In this document: positions 9,051-16,860 of the stretch, one piece after another
Layout: every line of letters begins with the position of its first letter
How positions within the stretch are numbered: position 1 is the stretch's first letter
Source: Armatimonas rosea
Lineage (GTDB): Bacteria; Armatimonadota; Armatimonadia; Armatimonadales; Armatimonadaceae
DNA length: 64,000 bases
Reading direction: 5' to 3'
Assembly: GCF_014202505.1 (NCBI RefSeq)
Contig: NZ_JACHGW010000002.1
Location: forward strand, 868,001 to 932,000
The notes under the pieces: model-generated
Database searches by the model: none
Told to the model about the DNA's origin: nothing
What the model saw: the letters and a program-made list of their open reading frames with translations, nothing else
Translations under genes and position numbers: made by a program

Positions 9051-9383
9051 GTGCTCAAGAAGGTGGTTTTGTTTATTGCTGCTGTGAGCGTGATCCTTAT
9101 CGTGGTTGCGGTCGTGGCGTTTCCTCCCATGCACTGGAAAAAAGTCGAAGGCGATAGCCAGAAGCAAACGACGAGGACATATGATCGTCAGTGGGAACTT
9201 CTGCCCCTTTCGGAGTGGGGTGTGGTCCCGATGTTCGTCAAAGGGTGCGGTCCCAATGGGGGGGAGACTGTTCAATACTGGCGTTTTGGATTCTTTGCAC
9301 TCTCCGAAGCCCAGGGGACTTGGATTGTGACGGCGCAAGAGCGCGAGTGGATGAAACAGCGCATGGAGGGAAAGAAACGATGA
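9051..9383 (+). CDS. Small membrane-anchored protein, paralogue A1
   Basis: 110 residues starting at GTG 9051 after GAGGAGGAG. One N-terminal hydrophobic segment (KKVVLFIAAVSVILIVVAVV) acts as signal anchor or uncleaved signal; the rest is soluble with WELLPLSEWGVVP and YWRFGFFALSE. It shares these with the next gene, so they are a tandem duplicate pair. The family is unknown to me. Its stop overlaps the next start by ATGA, so the two are translationally coupled. Confidence 0.75.
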   Translation: MLKKVVLFIAAVSVILIVVAVVAFPPMHWKKVEGDSQKQTTRTYDRQWELLPLSEWGVVPMFVKGCGPNGGETVQYWRFGFFALSEAQGTWIVTAQEREWMKQRMEGKKR

Positions 9384-9697
9384 TGTTCAAAAAAATAGCG
9401 TTGTCCCTTGCAGCTGTGAGCGTGATTCTGAGCGTGGTTGCGGCTGTGGCGTTTCCTCCCACACGCTGGGAAAGAACTGAGGGCACTATCGTCCGTAGCT
9501 ACGAGCGCCACTGGAAGTGGTTGCCCCTTGCAGAATGGGGCTTTCGTCCCGAAGGCATGGTCGCGTGTGGCCCCACGGGGAGCACTTCTCGTCAGCAGTG
9601 GCGGTTTGGCTTCTTTGCGCTCTCGGAAGAAAATACTTACTGGAAGCGGCAAGGGGAAGCGGAAAATCTAAAGCAGCGAGCTGTGGCGGGCCAATAA
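9380..9697 (+). CDS. Small membrane-anchored protein, paralogue A2
   Basis: 105 residues, starting at ATG 9380, which overlaps the previous stop (ATGA). It has the same layout as its neighbour: a hydrophobic N-terminus (LSLAAVSVILSVVAAVAFPP), then WKWLPLAEWGFRP and WRFGFFALSE. The shared motifs are clear evidence of a tandem duplication. No known domain is recognised. A strong intrinsic terminator begins inside its last codons. Confidence 0.75.
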   Translation: MMFKKIALSLAAVSVILSVVAAVAFPPTRWERTEGTIVRSYERHWKWLPLAEWGFRPEGMVACGPTGSTSRQQWRFGFFALSEENTYWKRQGEAENLKQRAVAGQ

Positions 9698-9720
9698 CAT
9701 GGCCCGCCTTTTTGTTTTTT
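9685..9720 (+). terminator. Intrinsic terminator overlapping the next start codon
   Basis: GGCGGGCC (9685-9692) and GGCCCGCC (9701-9708) form a perfect 8-bp stem, followed by TTTTTGTTTTTT. The start codon of the 9699 gene lies at the loop-stem boundary. Confidence 0.8.
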
Positions 9721-9911
9721 GCTTGATTGTCGGTGGGTTTCTGGTGTGGCTGGGCATGCGTCGCCTCAAGACGGCGCGACAGCAGGGGGTCTTGTTGATC
9801 CTATTGGGGGTGTGCTTTAATGCGTGGTGGCTAGCGTTTCTGGTGCTCGATGGCCTGCACACCGGCGCGGAGCTACGGGCACGGGCGGGGACGAAAGGAC
9901 AGGTGAGATGA
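9699..9911 (+). CDS. Small two-helix membrane protein, paralogue B1
   Basis: 70 residues with two hydrophobic helices (LFVFCLIVGGFLVWLGM and VLLILLGVCFNAWWLAFLVL) and a basic loop RRLKTARQ between them. It aligns with the next gene over its whole length, which supports both the frame and the start. Its ATG lies within a terminator hairpin and its first codons are the T-run, so its expression may depend on readthrough. Function unknown. Confidence 0.65.
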   Translation: MARLFVFCLIVGGFLVWLGMRRLKTARQQGVLLILLGVCFNAWWLAFLVLDGLHTGAELRARAGTKGQVR

Positions 9912-10096
9912 GTCTGATTGCATTGCTGACCCTTCTGGTGGGGCTCTGGCTGGTCGTGCTGGCGTTCCGCCGGCTTCGGCACGCTCCGGCGCAGGCGATG
10001 GGGCTGTTTCTGGGGGCGCTCCTGCTCAATTCCTGGTGGCTGCTGCTGCTTGGCATGTCGATCTACAAGTCCTACGTGCTCAAGCAAGACACCTAG
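9908..10096 (+). CDS. Small two-helix membrane protein, paralogue B2
   Basis: 62 residues starting at ATG 9908 (ATGA overlap with the previous gene). Two hydrophobic helices (LIALLTLLVGLWLVVLAF and GLFLGALLLNSWWLLLLG) flank the basic loop RRLRHAPAQ. The LNSWWL motif parallels FNAWWL of paralogue B1, showing duplication. Longer readings from 9824 would overlap the neighbour and are not used. Function unknown. Confidence 0.68.
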   Translation: MSLIALLTLLVGLWLVVLAFRRLRHAPAQAMGLFLGALLLNSWWLLLLGMSIYKSYVLKQDT

Positions 10097-10114
10097 GGCG
10101 GTTTCTGATTCGGC

Positions 10115-10120
10115 TACAAT
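10115..10120 (+). promoter_or_regulatory. -10 box of the GH30 gene (leaderless type)
   Basis: TACAAT 5 bases before ATG 10126. Confidence 0.6.
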
Positions 10121-10125
10121 AGGGC

Positions 10126-11439
10126 ATGGATGCTTTTCTGACGACGCCGGATAAGAAGAACTTGCTGACCAAGCTGCCGTCGCTGCGCTGGGACGGTGGC
10201 GTTACGGGGCTCCCCGAGCTTGTGGTGGAGAGCGAGCGCAGGCTCCAGCCGTTTCTGGGAGTCGGGGCCGCGCTCACGGACTCGTCGGCGTGGCTGCTGA
10301 TGCAGGCGATGGATGCCAAGATACGGCAAGCCACTCTCAAGGCGCTCTTCGACAGTAAGACCGGCAATGGCTTTGCGGTGCTGCGCGTCTGCGTGGGGGC
10401 GTCGGACTTCAACCACGACGGCAGCTATACCTACTGCGACACGCCCGACCCGACCTTGGCGGCGTTCACGATCGAGCGGGAGAAGCGCTTTCTGGTTCCC
10501 TTGCTCAAAGAGATCAAGAAAATCCAGCCCAAGCTCACCCTGATCGCCTCGCCCTGGACCGCCCCGGCGTGGATGAAGACCGGCAAGAGCCTCAACGGCG
10601 GCTGGCTGGAGTGGGCGCACTACGGCACCTACGCACAGTACCTGGTCAAGTACCTCAAGGCCATGGCTGCTGAGGGGATCGCCTTCGACTACCTCACGCC
10701 CCAGAACGAGCCGCGCCACGAGAGCACCAGCTACCCGTCGCTACGCATGGAACCCGCCGACCAGGCCCGCTTTATCGGGGAGCACCTCGGGCCAGCGCTG
10801 AAGCAAGCCAGCCTCCCCACGAAGATTCTCTGCTGGGACCATAACTGGGATGGGATCGACTTTCCCTTGGCCGTCCTCGCCGACGACAAAGCACGTGCCT
10901 TCACCACGGGAGTCGCGTTCCACGGCTACGGCGGCGAGGTCAGCGCGCAGGCTAAAATCCAGGCTGCCTACCCCGAGAAAGAGATTCACTTCACCGAGAG
11001 CTCCGGCGGCGACTGGGCCAAGGACTTCGGGGGCAATATCCGCTGGGACCTGACCAACCTGCTCCTCGGCTCGGTGCGCTACGGGGCGCGCTCGGTGCTG
11101 AAATGGAACCTAGTGCTCGATGAACACCACGGCCCGCAAAACGGCGGCTGCAAAGACTGCCGGGGGATCGTCACCCTGGACCGCAAGACCGGCCAGATCA
11201 CGAAAAATGAGGAGTTCTATGCCTTCGGGCACCTCGGACGCTTCGTCCCGCCGGGCTCGCACCATCTCGCCTCCACGCCCCTCCCCGAGCTCCCCGCCGC
11301 CGCCTTCATCCGCCCCGACGGCCAGCATGTCCTCGCCTGCTGCGCCGAGAAAGAGACCCGCTTCACCCTACGCCACCAGAGCCGCGCCACCACGGTGAAG
11401 GTTCCTGCGGGCGCAGCACTCACACTTATTTGGAAGTAG
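10126..11439 (+). CDS. Glycoside hydrolase family 30 (glucosylceramidase-like)
   Basis: A 437-residue retaining beta-glycosidase. The GH30 signature is clear: LGVGAALTDSSAW near residue 45, the ASPWTAPAWMK strand, TPQNEP carrying the acid/base Glu, and HFTESSGG carrying the nucleophile Glu. A C-terminal beta-sandwich follows the (beta/alpha)8 barrel. There is no signal peptide, so it should act in the cytoplasm on imported oligosaccharides; the exact linkage (beta-glucosyl, xylosyl or fucosyl) cannot be told. Probably leaderless. Confidence 0.93.
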   Translation: MDAFLTTPDKKNLLTKLPSLRWDGGVTGLPELVVESERRLQPFLGVGAALTDSSAWLLMQAMDAKIRQATLKALFDSKTGNGFAVLRVCVGASDFNHDGSYTYCDTPDPTLAAFTIEREKRFLVPLLKEIKKIQPKLTLIASPWTAPAWMKTGKSLNGGWLEWAHYGTYAQYLVKYLKAMAAEGIAFDYLTPQNEPRHESTSYPSLRMEPADQARFIGEHLGPALKQASLPTKILCWDHNWDGIDFPLAVLADDKARAFTTGVAFHGYGGEVSAQAKIQAAYPEKEIHFTESSGGDWAKDFGGNIRWDLTNLLLGSVRYGARSVLKWNLVLDEHHGPQNGGCKDCRGIVTLDRKTGQITKNEEFYAFGHLGRFVPPGSHHLASTPLPELPAAAFIRPDGQHVLACCAEKETRFTLRHQSRATTVKVPAGAALTLIWK

Positions 11440-11451
11440 CTTTCCGGTTGG

Positions 11452-11457
11452 TAGAAT
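11452..11457 (+). promoter_or_regulatory. -10 box upstream of the Uma2 gene (leadered)
   Basis: TAGAAT followed by a short leader with AGGAG (11463-11467) ahead of ATG 11478. This contrasts with the leaderless genes around it. Confidence 0.5.
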
Positions 11458-11477
11458 ATTGCAGGAGTGAGCAAGTT

Positions 11478-12074
11478 ATGGCAGTCGCGCTTCAACTACC
11501 GAGTACCGATACCCCTGACCTCCGGCAGACCTATACCGCAGAGGAGCTTTTTGCGTTTCCCAGCGACTGGCACTACGAGCTGATCCGGGGGAAGCTCAGG
11601 AGCTTGAACATGCCCGCTGGTGCCCTACACGGCAATCTCACTGCAATCTTCTCCGCACGCGTCCAGGTCTTTGTCGAGGACAATCAGCTTGGGAGGTGCT
11701 TCGCTGCCGAGACGGGGTTTCTGATCGCGCAGAACCCGGATACCGTGCTCGCCCCGGATTTTGCTTTTGTCTCCCACGCCCGGCTCCCCGACGAGCTTCC
11801 TGGTGGCTATGTCCGCGCCGTTCCTAATCTGGTGCTGGAGACCCGCTCGCCCAACGACCGGGCGCGGGAGGTTTCCGTCAAGGTGCGCGAGTGGCTAGAG
11901 GCAGGCGTGGAGGTCGTGCTGGAGCTGAATCCTGCCAAGCAAGTCCTCACCGTCTATCGCCCCAACACCGACCCCGAAATTCTCACCCGCGAGAGCATTT
12001 TTGACGGCGGCGAAATGCTACCCGGCTTCACGTTTCCTATCGCTCGGCTTTTTAAGAATATGACTGATGCCTGA
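11478..12074 (+). CDS. Uma2 family endonuclease-like protein
   Basis: A 198-residue PD-(D/E)XK-fold protein of the Uma2 (DUF820) family. Visible marks are HYELIRGKL near residue 33, LAPDFAFVS with the acidic residue, and LVLETRSPNDRAREVSVKV, which fits the E..SP....K pattern of the family. These genes are abundant in cyanobacteria and related soil phyla; their biological role is not established. AGGAG is 10 bases before the ATG. It overlaps the start of the next gene by 8 bases. Confidence 0.85.
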   Translation: MAVALQLPSTDTPDLRQTYTAEELFAFPSDWHYELIRGKLRSLNMPAGALHGNLTAIFSARVQVFVEDNQLGRCFAAETGFLIAQNPDTVLAPDFAFVSHARLPDELPGGYVRAVPNLVLETRSPNDRAREVSVKVREWLEAGVEVVLELNPAKQVLTVYRPNTDPEILTRESIFDGGEMLPGFTFPIARLFKNMTDA

Positions 12075-12615
12075 AAACGATGCACAGGAAATCGAATGGG
12101 GTAACCCAGACGACGAGTGGGAAATTGGCGAACTTCCCGATCACTGGACACTGGATGATGCCTTCTATGATAAGACACCAGAGAATCGCATTCGCAAAAA
12201 CTGTCTAGTTAGCCTCTTCTGTCTATCCACTTCATCAGTCCTTGGGATAGGAAATCTTCAGACCCAGTTGGATGTGAGCCGTATTTGGCTAGAGAGCCTG
12301 AAGACATTTACGGTACTCCTCAATCGCCTCCCGGAAGATATTGCCTTGATGCCTTTTGAGGGAGATTTTTGGCATACCGCCCATTGCTTACAAGGGCTAC
12401 AGCCCAACAGATCTCTGCCTTCTGTGTACGTCTTTTATATGCCTCACCAGTATAAATATGGTTGGCTAATAGATGGAGCAGGCAATGACTTTCGGCGATG
12501 TTGGTTCAATCCACGCACCCGAGAGTGGCACGATACTGAGCCAGAGTGGGGACCCGTTTCTAACGATTGGATCGAAGTTCTGGAACGCATAGAACCAACC
12601 ATGGAGAACTCCTAG
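12067..12615 (+). CDS. Hypothetical protein coupled to the Uma2 gene
   Basis: 182 residues, acidic N-terminus (PENDAQEIEWGNPDDEWEIG), no signal peptide and no domain that I recognise. A later segment, YVFYMPHQYKYGWLIDGAGN, looks like a folded beta-rich region. The DNA is less GC-rich than its neighbours (28 of 60 G+C in the row starting 12301), which may mean recent acquisition with the Uma2 gene. It overlaps the Uma2 gene by 8 bases, and its stop overlaps the stop of the convergent araC-type gene. Confidence 0.7.
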   Translation: MPENDAQEIEWGNPDDEWEIGELPDHWTLDDAFYDKTPENRIRKNCLVSLFCLSTSSVLGIGNLQTQLDVSRIWLESLKTFTVLLNRLPEDIALMPFEGDFWHTAHCLQGLQPNRSLPSVYVFYMPHQYKYGWLIDGAGNDFRRCWFNPRTREWHDTEPEWGPVSNDWIEVLERIEPTMENS

Positions 12616-13529
12616 CGGGTGTAGGCCAGACCGGCGCTGGTGGCGTTGGCTTGCCCGAGACGAATGCGGTAGGCGCTGGGGCTACAGCCGAAGTGGGCGC
12701 GGAAGCGGCGGGCGAAGTAGCTCAGGTCGCTCCAGCCGACACGCTCGCCGATCTCTTGGATGGAGAGGTTGGTCTGGAGGAGCAGTGTGGCGGCGCGCTC
12801 GGCGCGCAGCTTGGCGAGCCAGGCCATGGGCGGCAGGCCCGTGTCGGTGCGGAAGCGGCGGACGAAGTAAGTGGGCTCCAGGCAGGCGAGCGCGGCGAGC
12901 TCAGTGAGGGTCCAGGGGCGCGCAAGGGTGTCTTCAAGGTGCGATTTGATTAGCGCGGTGCTGGGATGCGGGAGGTGAGCGACGGTCTCGGGGGGGACTT
13001 GCTCGGCGAGGCGGGCGAGGAAGACCAGCAGGTAGCCGAGGCGCTCCAGGCCGCTCTGGGAGCGCTCGATACTCTCCAAGGTGCGTACGCAGAAGTCAAG
13101 ATCGTCTGGCTGGAGCACCGTGCTGGCCGCGCGTGTGAGTAGCGGCTCGTCGAGGACACCGCGCAGGAGCTCGGCACCGAAGCAGCAGTTGATGTAGTCG
13201 AGGTCCTCACAATCCAGATAGGCGTGCCAGGTGCCGGGACGTAGGAAGAGGACATGGCCTGGCAGAAGTGCGGTATCTCCCTGAGCTGTGTGGTGGGTCC
13301 CCGTGCCGCCCAGGATCAGCACCGCTTCGAGGAAGTCGTGGTCGTGCGGCGCGAGTGTCCCCGTGAAGAGATGCCGGTGGACATAGATCGTCAGCGGCCC
13401 GGTGCCGAAAATCTGGCGACCAAAGATGCGTCGTGGAGCAGAAGTCAAGATTGTCCTATATTTTCGACAGCAACGGCCTAACGTCCTCCCGTGGATTTCG
13501 GGTACAACTCTGGAAACAAGTTCCCGCAT
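12612..13529 (-). CDS. AraC-family transcriptional regulator
   Basis: Up to 305 residues. An N-terminal cupin-like sensor (HDHDFLEAVLILGGTGTH, then PGHVLFLRPGTWHAY) precedes a C-terminal double helix-turn-helix: LTELAALACLEPTYFVRRF and LSIQEIGERVGWSDLSYFARRF, ending FGCSPSAYR. Such proteins sense a sugar and activate catabolic operons. It is divergent from the dehydrogenase/sulfatase-like cluster and is the natural candidate regulator. The start is uncertain: TTG 13448 lies 6 bases from a TATAGG box and gives a protein beginning LTSAPRR, which may be the true start. Confidence 0.88.
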   Translation of the reverse strand: MRELVSRVVPEIHGRTLGRCCRKYRTILTSAPRRIFGRQIFGTGPLTIYVHRHLFTGTLAPHDHDFLEAVLILGGTGTHHTAQGDTALLPGHVLFLRPGTWHAYLDCEDLDYINCCFGAELLRGVLDEPLLTRAASTVLQPDDLDFCVRTLESIERSQSGLERLGYLLVFLARLAEQVPPETVAHLPHPSTALIKSHLEDTLARPWTLTELAALACLEPTYFVRRFRTDTGLPPMAWLAKLRAERAATLLLQTNLSIQEIGERVGWSDLSYFARRFRAHFGCSPSAYRIRLGQANATSAGLAYTR

Positions 13530-13687
13530 GGAAGAGCGTGGACGGAGATCGTCCCGCTATGGAGCCTTCGGCCGCCTCCTCATGCCTCGTCGGTAAATTT
13601 CCGAGCGAAGCGAGGCGGCACGCACGTGCCCCATAGCCCGACGTTTACCGTCGAGGACTGCCGGATGCAATGGCGCGTAGGACAACG
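13530..13687. other. Divergent regulatory gap between araC-type gene and cluster
   Basis: 158 bases with a GCCTCG...CGAGGC inverted repeat (about 13579-13614) and a GACGTTTACCGTCG segment near 13638. No gene is seen. It is a likely site for the AraC-type regulator; no consensus could be defined from one copy. Confidence 0.35.
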
Positions 13688-14728
13688 ATGGAAAAAATAA
13701 GACTCGGTGTATTGAGTTTTGCGCATGGGCACATCCATGCCTACTGCAACAAGATCAAGACCTTCGACGATGCCGTCTTGGTGGCGTGCTGGGACGACAA
13801 CGAGGCGCGGGGGCGTGAGGCCGCAGAGCGCTACGGGATGGAGTTTGTCGAGAGCTACGAGGCGCTGGTCAATCGCACCGATATCGACGCCGTGATCATC
13901 ACCAGCGAGACCAACAAGCACGCGGACTTGACGGTTGCGGCGGCGGCGGCGGGCAAGCACATTCTCTGCCAGAAGCCTATGGCGACCACGCTGGCGGACT
14001 GCGACCGGATGATCGAGGCGGTCGAGAGGTCGGGCGTGCACTTTCAGATGGCCTTCCAGATGCGCTGCGACCCGCTGAACCAGCAGATCAAGAAGTGGCT
14101 CGATGAGGGCGCGGTGGGGCGTATCGGCTCCCTGCGGCGGCGGCACTGCATCAATTTTTTGTTCAATCCGACCATCGCCACCGGCCCGAGCGCCTGGCAC
14201 ATCGACCCGGTCGCCAATGTCGGGATGTTCTTCGACGATGCCGTCCACGCCGCCGACTTCCTCTACTGGCTGCTCGGAAAGCCTGTGAGTGTCATGGCCG
14301 AGATCGACAATATCCTCACCTCCGTCGCCCCCGACGACACCGGGATCGCGCTCTACCGCTGGGAGTCCGGGACGATGGGCGTGCTCTTCAATAGCTCCGT
14401 GACCCTGGCGAGCGAGAACACCTGCGAGATCTACGGCGATGAGGGCGTGATTATCCAGAACTACGACGATGGCGTCTCTGTGGGCCACGCGCCGGAGAAC
14501 GCGGTCGCGCTGAAGCTCTTCCGCAAGAGCACGGGCAAGTGGGAGACATTCGACTGCCCCCTGCCCCCCAACCACGGCGAGCGCCTCGCCGCGATCCCGC
14601 GCCCCTTTCTCGACAACCTCAAGGCAGGCAATCCCCCCAGCATCACAGTCCGCGATGGCAAAATCAGCGCCGAGATGTGCCTCGCCGCCTACGAAAGCGC
14701 CCGTGAGGGGCGGCGGGTGGCGCTATGA
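13688..14728 (+). CDS. Gfo/Idh/MocA-family oxidoreductase (cluster gene 1)
   Basis: A 346-residue NAD(P)-dependent dehydrogenase-like protein. MEKIRLGVLSFAHGHIHAY replaces the usual GxGxxG glycine-rich loop, QKPMATTLADCDRMI is the EKP-type motif (here QKP), and a C-terminal sandwich follows. I prefer ATG 13688 to ATG 13670 because the family N-terminus begins here and TAGGA is close upstream. The substrate is unknown; context suggests an oxidised sugar or inositol derivative. It is the first gene after the divergent AraC regulator. The unusual FAHGHIHAY loop could alter cofactor binding. Confidence 0.88.
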   Translation: MEKIRLGVLSFAHGHIHAYCNKIKTFDDAVLVACWDDNEARGREAAERYGMEFVESYEALVNRTDIDAVIITSETNKHADLTVAAAAAGKHILCQKPMATTLADCDRMIEAVERSGVHFQMAFQMRCDPLNQQIKKWLDEGAVGRIGSLRRRHCINFLFNPTIATGPSAWHIDPVANVGMFFDDAVHAADFLYWLLGKPVSVMAEIDNILTSVAPDDTGIALYRWESGTMGVLFNSSVTLASENTCEIYGDEGVIIQNYDDGVSVGHAPENAVALKLFRKSTGKWETFDCPLPPNHGERLAAIPRPFLDNLKAGNPPSITVRDGKISAEMCLAAYESAREGRRVAL

Positions 14729-14758
14729 TGCGGCCGTTTTTGCCGGGGCCGATTTGTC

Positions 14759-14813
14759 CGGGGCCGGAAAGGCCCCGTCTAGGCCGCCTTCGGCGAAGCG
14801 GGCCGAGCCCGCG
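14759..14813 (+). repeat. Left 55-bp inverted repeat of the DUF4303 cassette
   Basis: Reverse complement of 15315-15369 at 51 of 55 positions. It also contains internal hairpins (CGGGGCC...GGCCCCG). Confidence 0.9.
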
Positions 14814-14843
14814 CAGAGAATGTCTGTTCGTAGGAGCCAAATA

Positions 14844-15302
14844 ATGTTGAATTGTGAAGTTCTGGTGGCTTTTATCGAGGAAAAAATCAACGCGTTTGCG
14901 GCTGCACACCCAGAGGAAACTTTTTGTGCATTTGCAATAGATGGCCAGCTTCTCTGCCTCAATACGGAATTTTTCTTTGAGGAAAAACTGCACTACTACA
15001 CTGAGACGGCATCTGATGAGTTTCGTCCTTTTTATGAAGCAGACGGCTTTCGTGAGCAACTTTGGAAAAATCCGGGTGACTGGAAGTACCAAGGCTTTGC
15101 TCATCTCACGGAAGAAGCAGGTCTCGATAAAGTTGCTTACTATGAGTACCTAGATATGTCACCTGAAGAACAACGAGCCAGTGAATACACTTTTGCGATG
15201 CAACAAGTTCTAGACGAATTGAATCAGCGAGGTGCCTTTAAGAATCTGAACTGCGCCCCCTCTTTTACGGCATTCCTCGTGAATCGAGCTGAGAATGAGT
15301 AA
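14844..15302 (+). CDS. DUF4303-like protein within an IR-bounded cassette
   Basis: 152 residues starting at ATG 14844, 7 bases after AGGAG. The layout resembles DUF4303 proteins: an early FCAFAIDGQLLCLNTE strand, YTETASDEFRPFYE, and FAHLTEEAGLDKVAYYEYL. DUF4303/SMI1-like families often occur near polymorphic toxins as immunity proteins; no toxin is seen here. G+C is near 45% in sampled rows, well below its neighbours. Together with the 55-bp inverted repeats on both sides this points to insertion into an existing operon. The family call is moderate confidence. Confidence 0.7.
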   Translation: MLNCEVLVAFIEEKINAFAAAHPEETFCAFAIDGQLLCLNTEFFFEEKLHYYTETASDEFRPFYEADGFREQLWKNPGDWKYQGFAHLTEEAGLDKVAYYEYLDMSPEEQRASEYTFAMQQVLDELNQRGAFKNLNCAPSFTAFLVNRAENE

Positions 15303-15314
15303 ACAATACCAATT

Positions 15315-15369
15315 CGCGGGCTCGGCCCGCTTCGCCGAAGGCGGCATAGGCGGGGACTTTCAGGCCCCG
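15315..15369 (-). repeat. Right 55-bp inverted repeat of the DUF4303 cassette
   Basis: Partner of 14759-14813 with four mismatches. No clear target-site duplication is seen outside the pair. Confidence 0.9.
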
Positions 15370-15386
15370 ACGAAAGGACGTAACGC

Positions 15387-16766
15387 ATGAAAAAACATCC
15401 CAATATTGTCTTGCTTGCGGTGGACTCGCTGCGGGCCGACCACATGAGCTGCTACGGCTACCACCGAAACACGACCCCGCACCTGGATCGCTTCGCTTCC
15501 CAGGGAACACTGTTTGAGCACAATATCAGCGCCCATATCCCGACCACCAGCGCCTACGGCTCGATGCTGACGGGGCAGGATGTCTTCACGACGCAAGTGG
15601 TCGCGCTACGCCACAAAGGTCCGCTGCGTGAGGAAGTCCCGACCCTGGCCGAGCTGCTTAAAGAGGCGGGCTACACCACGACCTGTGTCGGGTTTAGCGG
15701 CAACCCGAGCGCCCGTGGCTTCGACAAGTACCTCAACTTCGCCGGTTGGGGAAGTTGGAACGAGGGCCGTAGCCCCAAGGCCGAGAACCTCAACCAGGTC
15801 GCTATCCCGGAGCTGGACGAGCTGGTAAAAGGCGACGCGCCGTTCTTTCTCTTCCTGCGCCACATGGACCCGCACGCGCCGTACCTGCCGCCCGCGCCCT
15901 ACGAGCGGATGTTCTACCACGGCAACGAGTCCGACCCGAACAACCGCTCGATGGACCCGGTGATGAGCTTCAAGCCCTTCTGCGACTTCTTCGCCAGCTG
16001 GATGCCGCCGGGAATCTCCGACAAGGACTACGTCATCGCGCAGTACGACGGCGCAATCGCCTACATGGACGCTTGCATCCAGACGATCTTCACGGCGCTG
16101 GAAGCCCACGGTATCTACGACGAGACCCTAATCATTCTCAACGGCGACCACGGCGAGACGCTCTACGACCACGAGTGCTGGTTCGATCACCACGGAATCT
16201 ACGACACGACCCTCCATGTGCCGCTGATCATCCGCTATCCGGGCAAGGTTCCGGCGGGCAAGCGGGTTGCGGGCTACACGCAGCACAAGGACCTGGTGCC
16301 CACCGTTCTGGAGCTGGCGGGGATCGAGACCGAGCGCAGCTTCGATGGCAACAGTGTCCTCCCGCTGATCTCCGGTGACGAAGTTTCCCACGAGAGCGAG
16401 ATCTACATCACAGAGTGCACCTGGATGCGCAAGCACGGCTGGCGCACCCCGGAGTGGAAGCTGATTGTCGCGCTGGAGCCGGACTTCCACTTCAAGCCGG
16501 AGATCGAGCTCTACAACCTGATCCAGGACCCCGACGAGAACAACAACCTGGCGGAGAGCGAGCCCGAGGTGGTGGCGCATCTCAAGGCGCGCATGGATGC
16601 CTGGATCGTCAAGCGCGAGGCGGAGACGGGCCTGACCAACCCGATCCACACCCAGGGCGACTGGCATGGGCATACGGGAGTCGGCCCGTTCACATCGAGC
16701 CAGCAAGCCTACGACACGATGCATATCGGCGATCCAGGGCAGGCGGCGAAGCTGCAGGGGAAATAA
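15387..16766 (+). CDS. Sulfatase-like hydrolase 1 (alkaline phosphatase superfamily, Thr nucleophile position)
   Basis: 459 residues. NIVLLAVDSLRADHMSCYGY supplies the first metal aspartates, and NGDHGETLYDHECWFDHHG the second metal set. The position normally holding the formylglycine Cys/Ser (C/S-x-P-S-R) reads T53-T-S-A-Y before GSMLTG, so it cannot be a classical formylglycine sulfatase. Thr-type members of this superfamily include phosphodiesterases and transferases. No signal peptide, so cytoplasmic. AAAGGA precedes the ATG. The substrate is unknown; it probably acts on the same compound as the neighbouring dehydrogenases. Confidence 0.88.
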   Translation: MKKHPNIVLLAVDSLRADHMSCYGYHRNTTPHLDRFASQGTLFEHNISAHIPTTSAYGSMLTGQDVFTTQVVALRHKGPLREEVPTLAELLKEAGYTTTCVGFSGNPSARGFDKYLNFAGWGSWNEGRSPKAENLNQVAIPELDELVKGDAPFFLFLRHMDPHAPYLPPAPYERMFYHGNESDPNNRSMDPVMSFKPFCDFFASWMPPGISDKDYVIAQYDGAIAYMDACIQTIFTALEAHGIYDETLIILNGDHGETLYDHECWFDHHGIYDTTLHVPLIIRYPGKVPAGKRVAGYTQHKDLVPTVLELAGIETERSFDGNSVLPLISGDEVSHESEIYITECTWMRKHGWRTPEWKLIVALEPDFHFKPEIELYNLIQDPDENNNLAESEPEVVAHLKARMDAWIVKREAETGLTNPIHTQGDWHGHTGVGPFTSSQQAYDTMHIGDPGQAAKLQGK

Positions 16767-16770
16767 GTCG

Positions 16771-16850
16771 GCCCCCTAACCCCCGCCCGGCGGGGGGACA
16801 ATAAGGAAAAATCCTCTTATCCCCCCCGCCGGGCGGGGGATGGGGGGTAG
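16771..16850. repeat. Intergenic palindromic repeat, family A copy 1
   Basis: CCCCCTAACCCCCGCC...GGCGGGGG followed by an ACAATAAGGA/TCCTCTTAT centre and the mirror-image G-rich arm. The arms are near-perfect reverse complements. Related copies lie at 19021, 21558, 32590 and 60171. Confidence 0.85.
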
Positions 16851-16860
16851 GAAATAAATC

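Noticed and set aside
13580-14575. 331-codon minus-strand frame
   Set aside because: Antisense to the first cluster dehydrogenase, which has intact family motifs.
14759-15369. Integron gene cassette
   Set aside because: The flanks are inverted repeats with hairpins, not attC sites, and no integrase or other cassettes are near.
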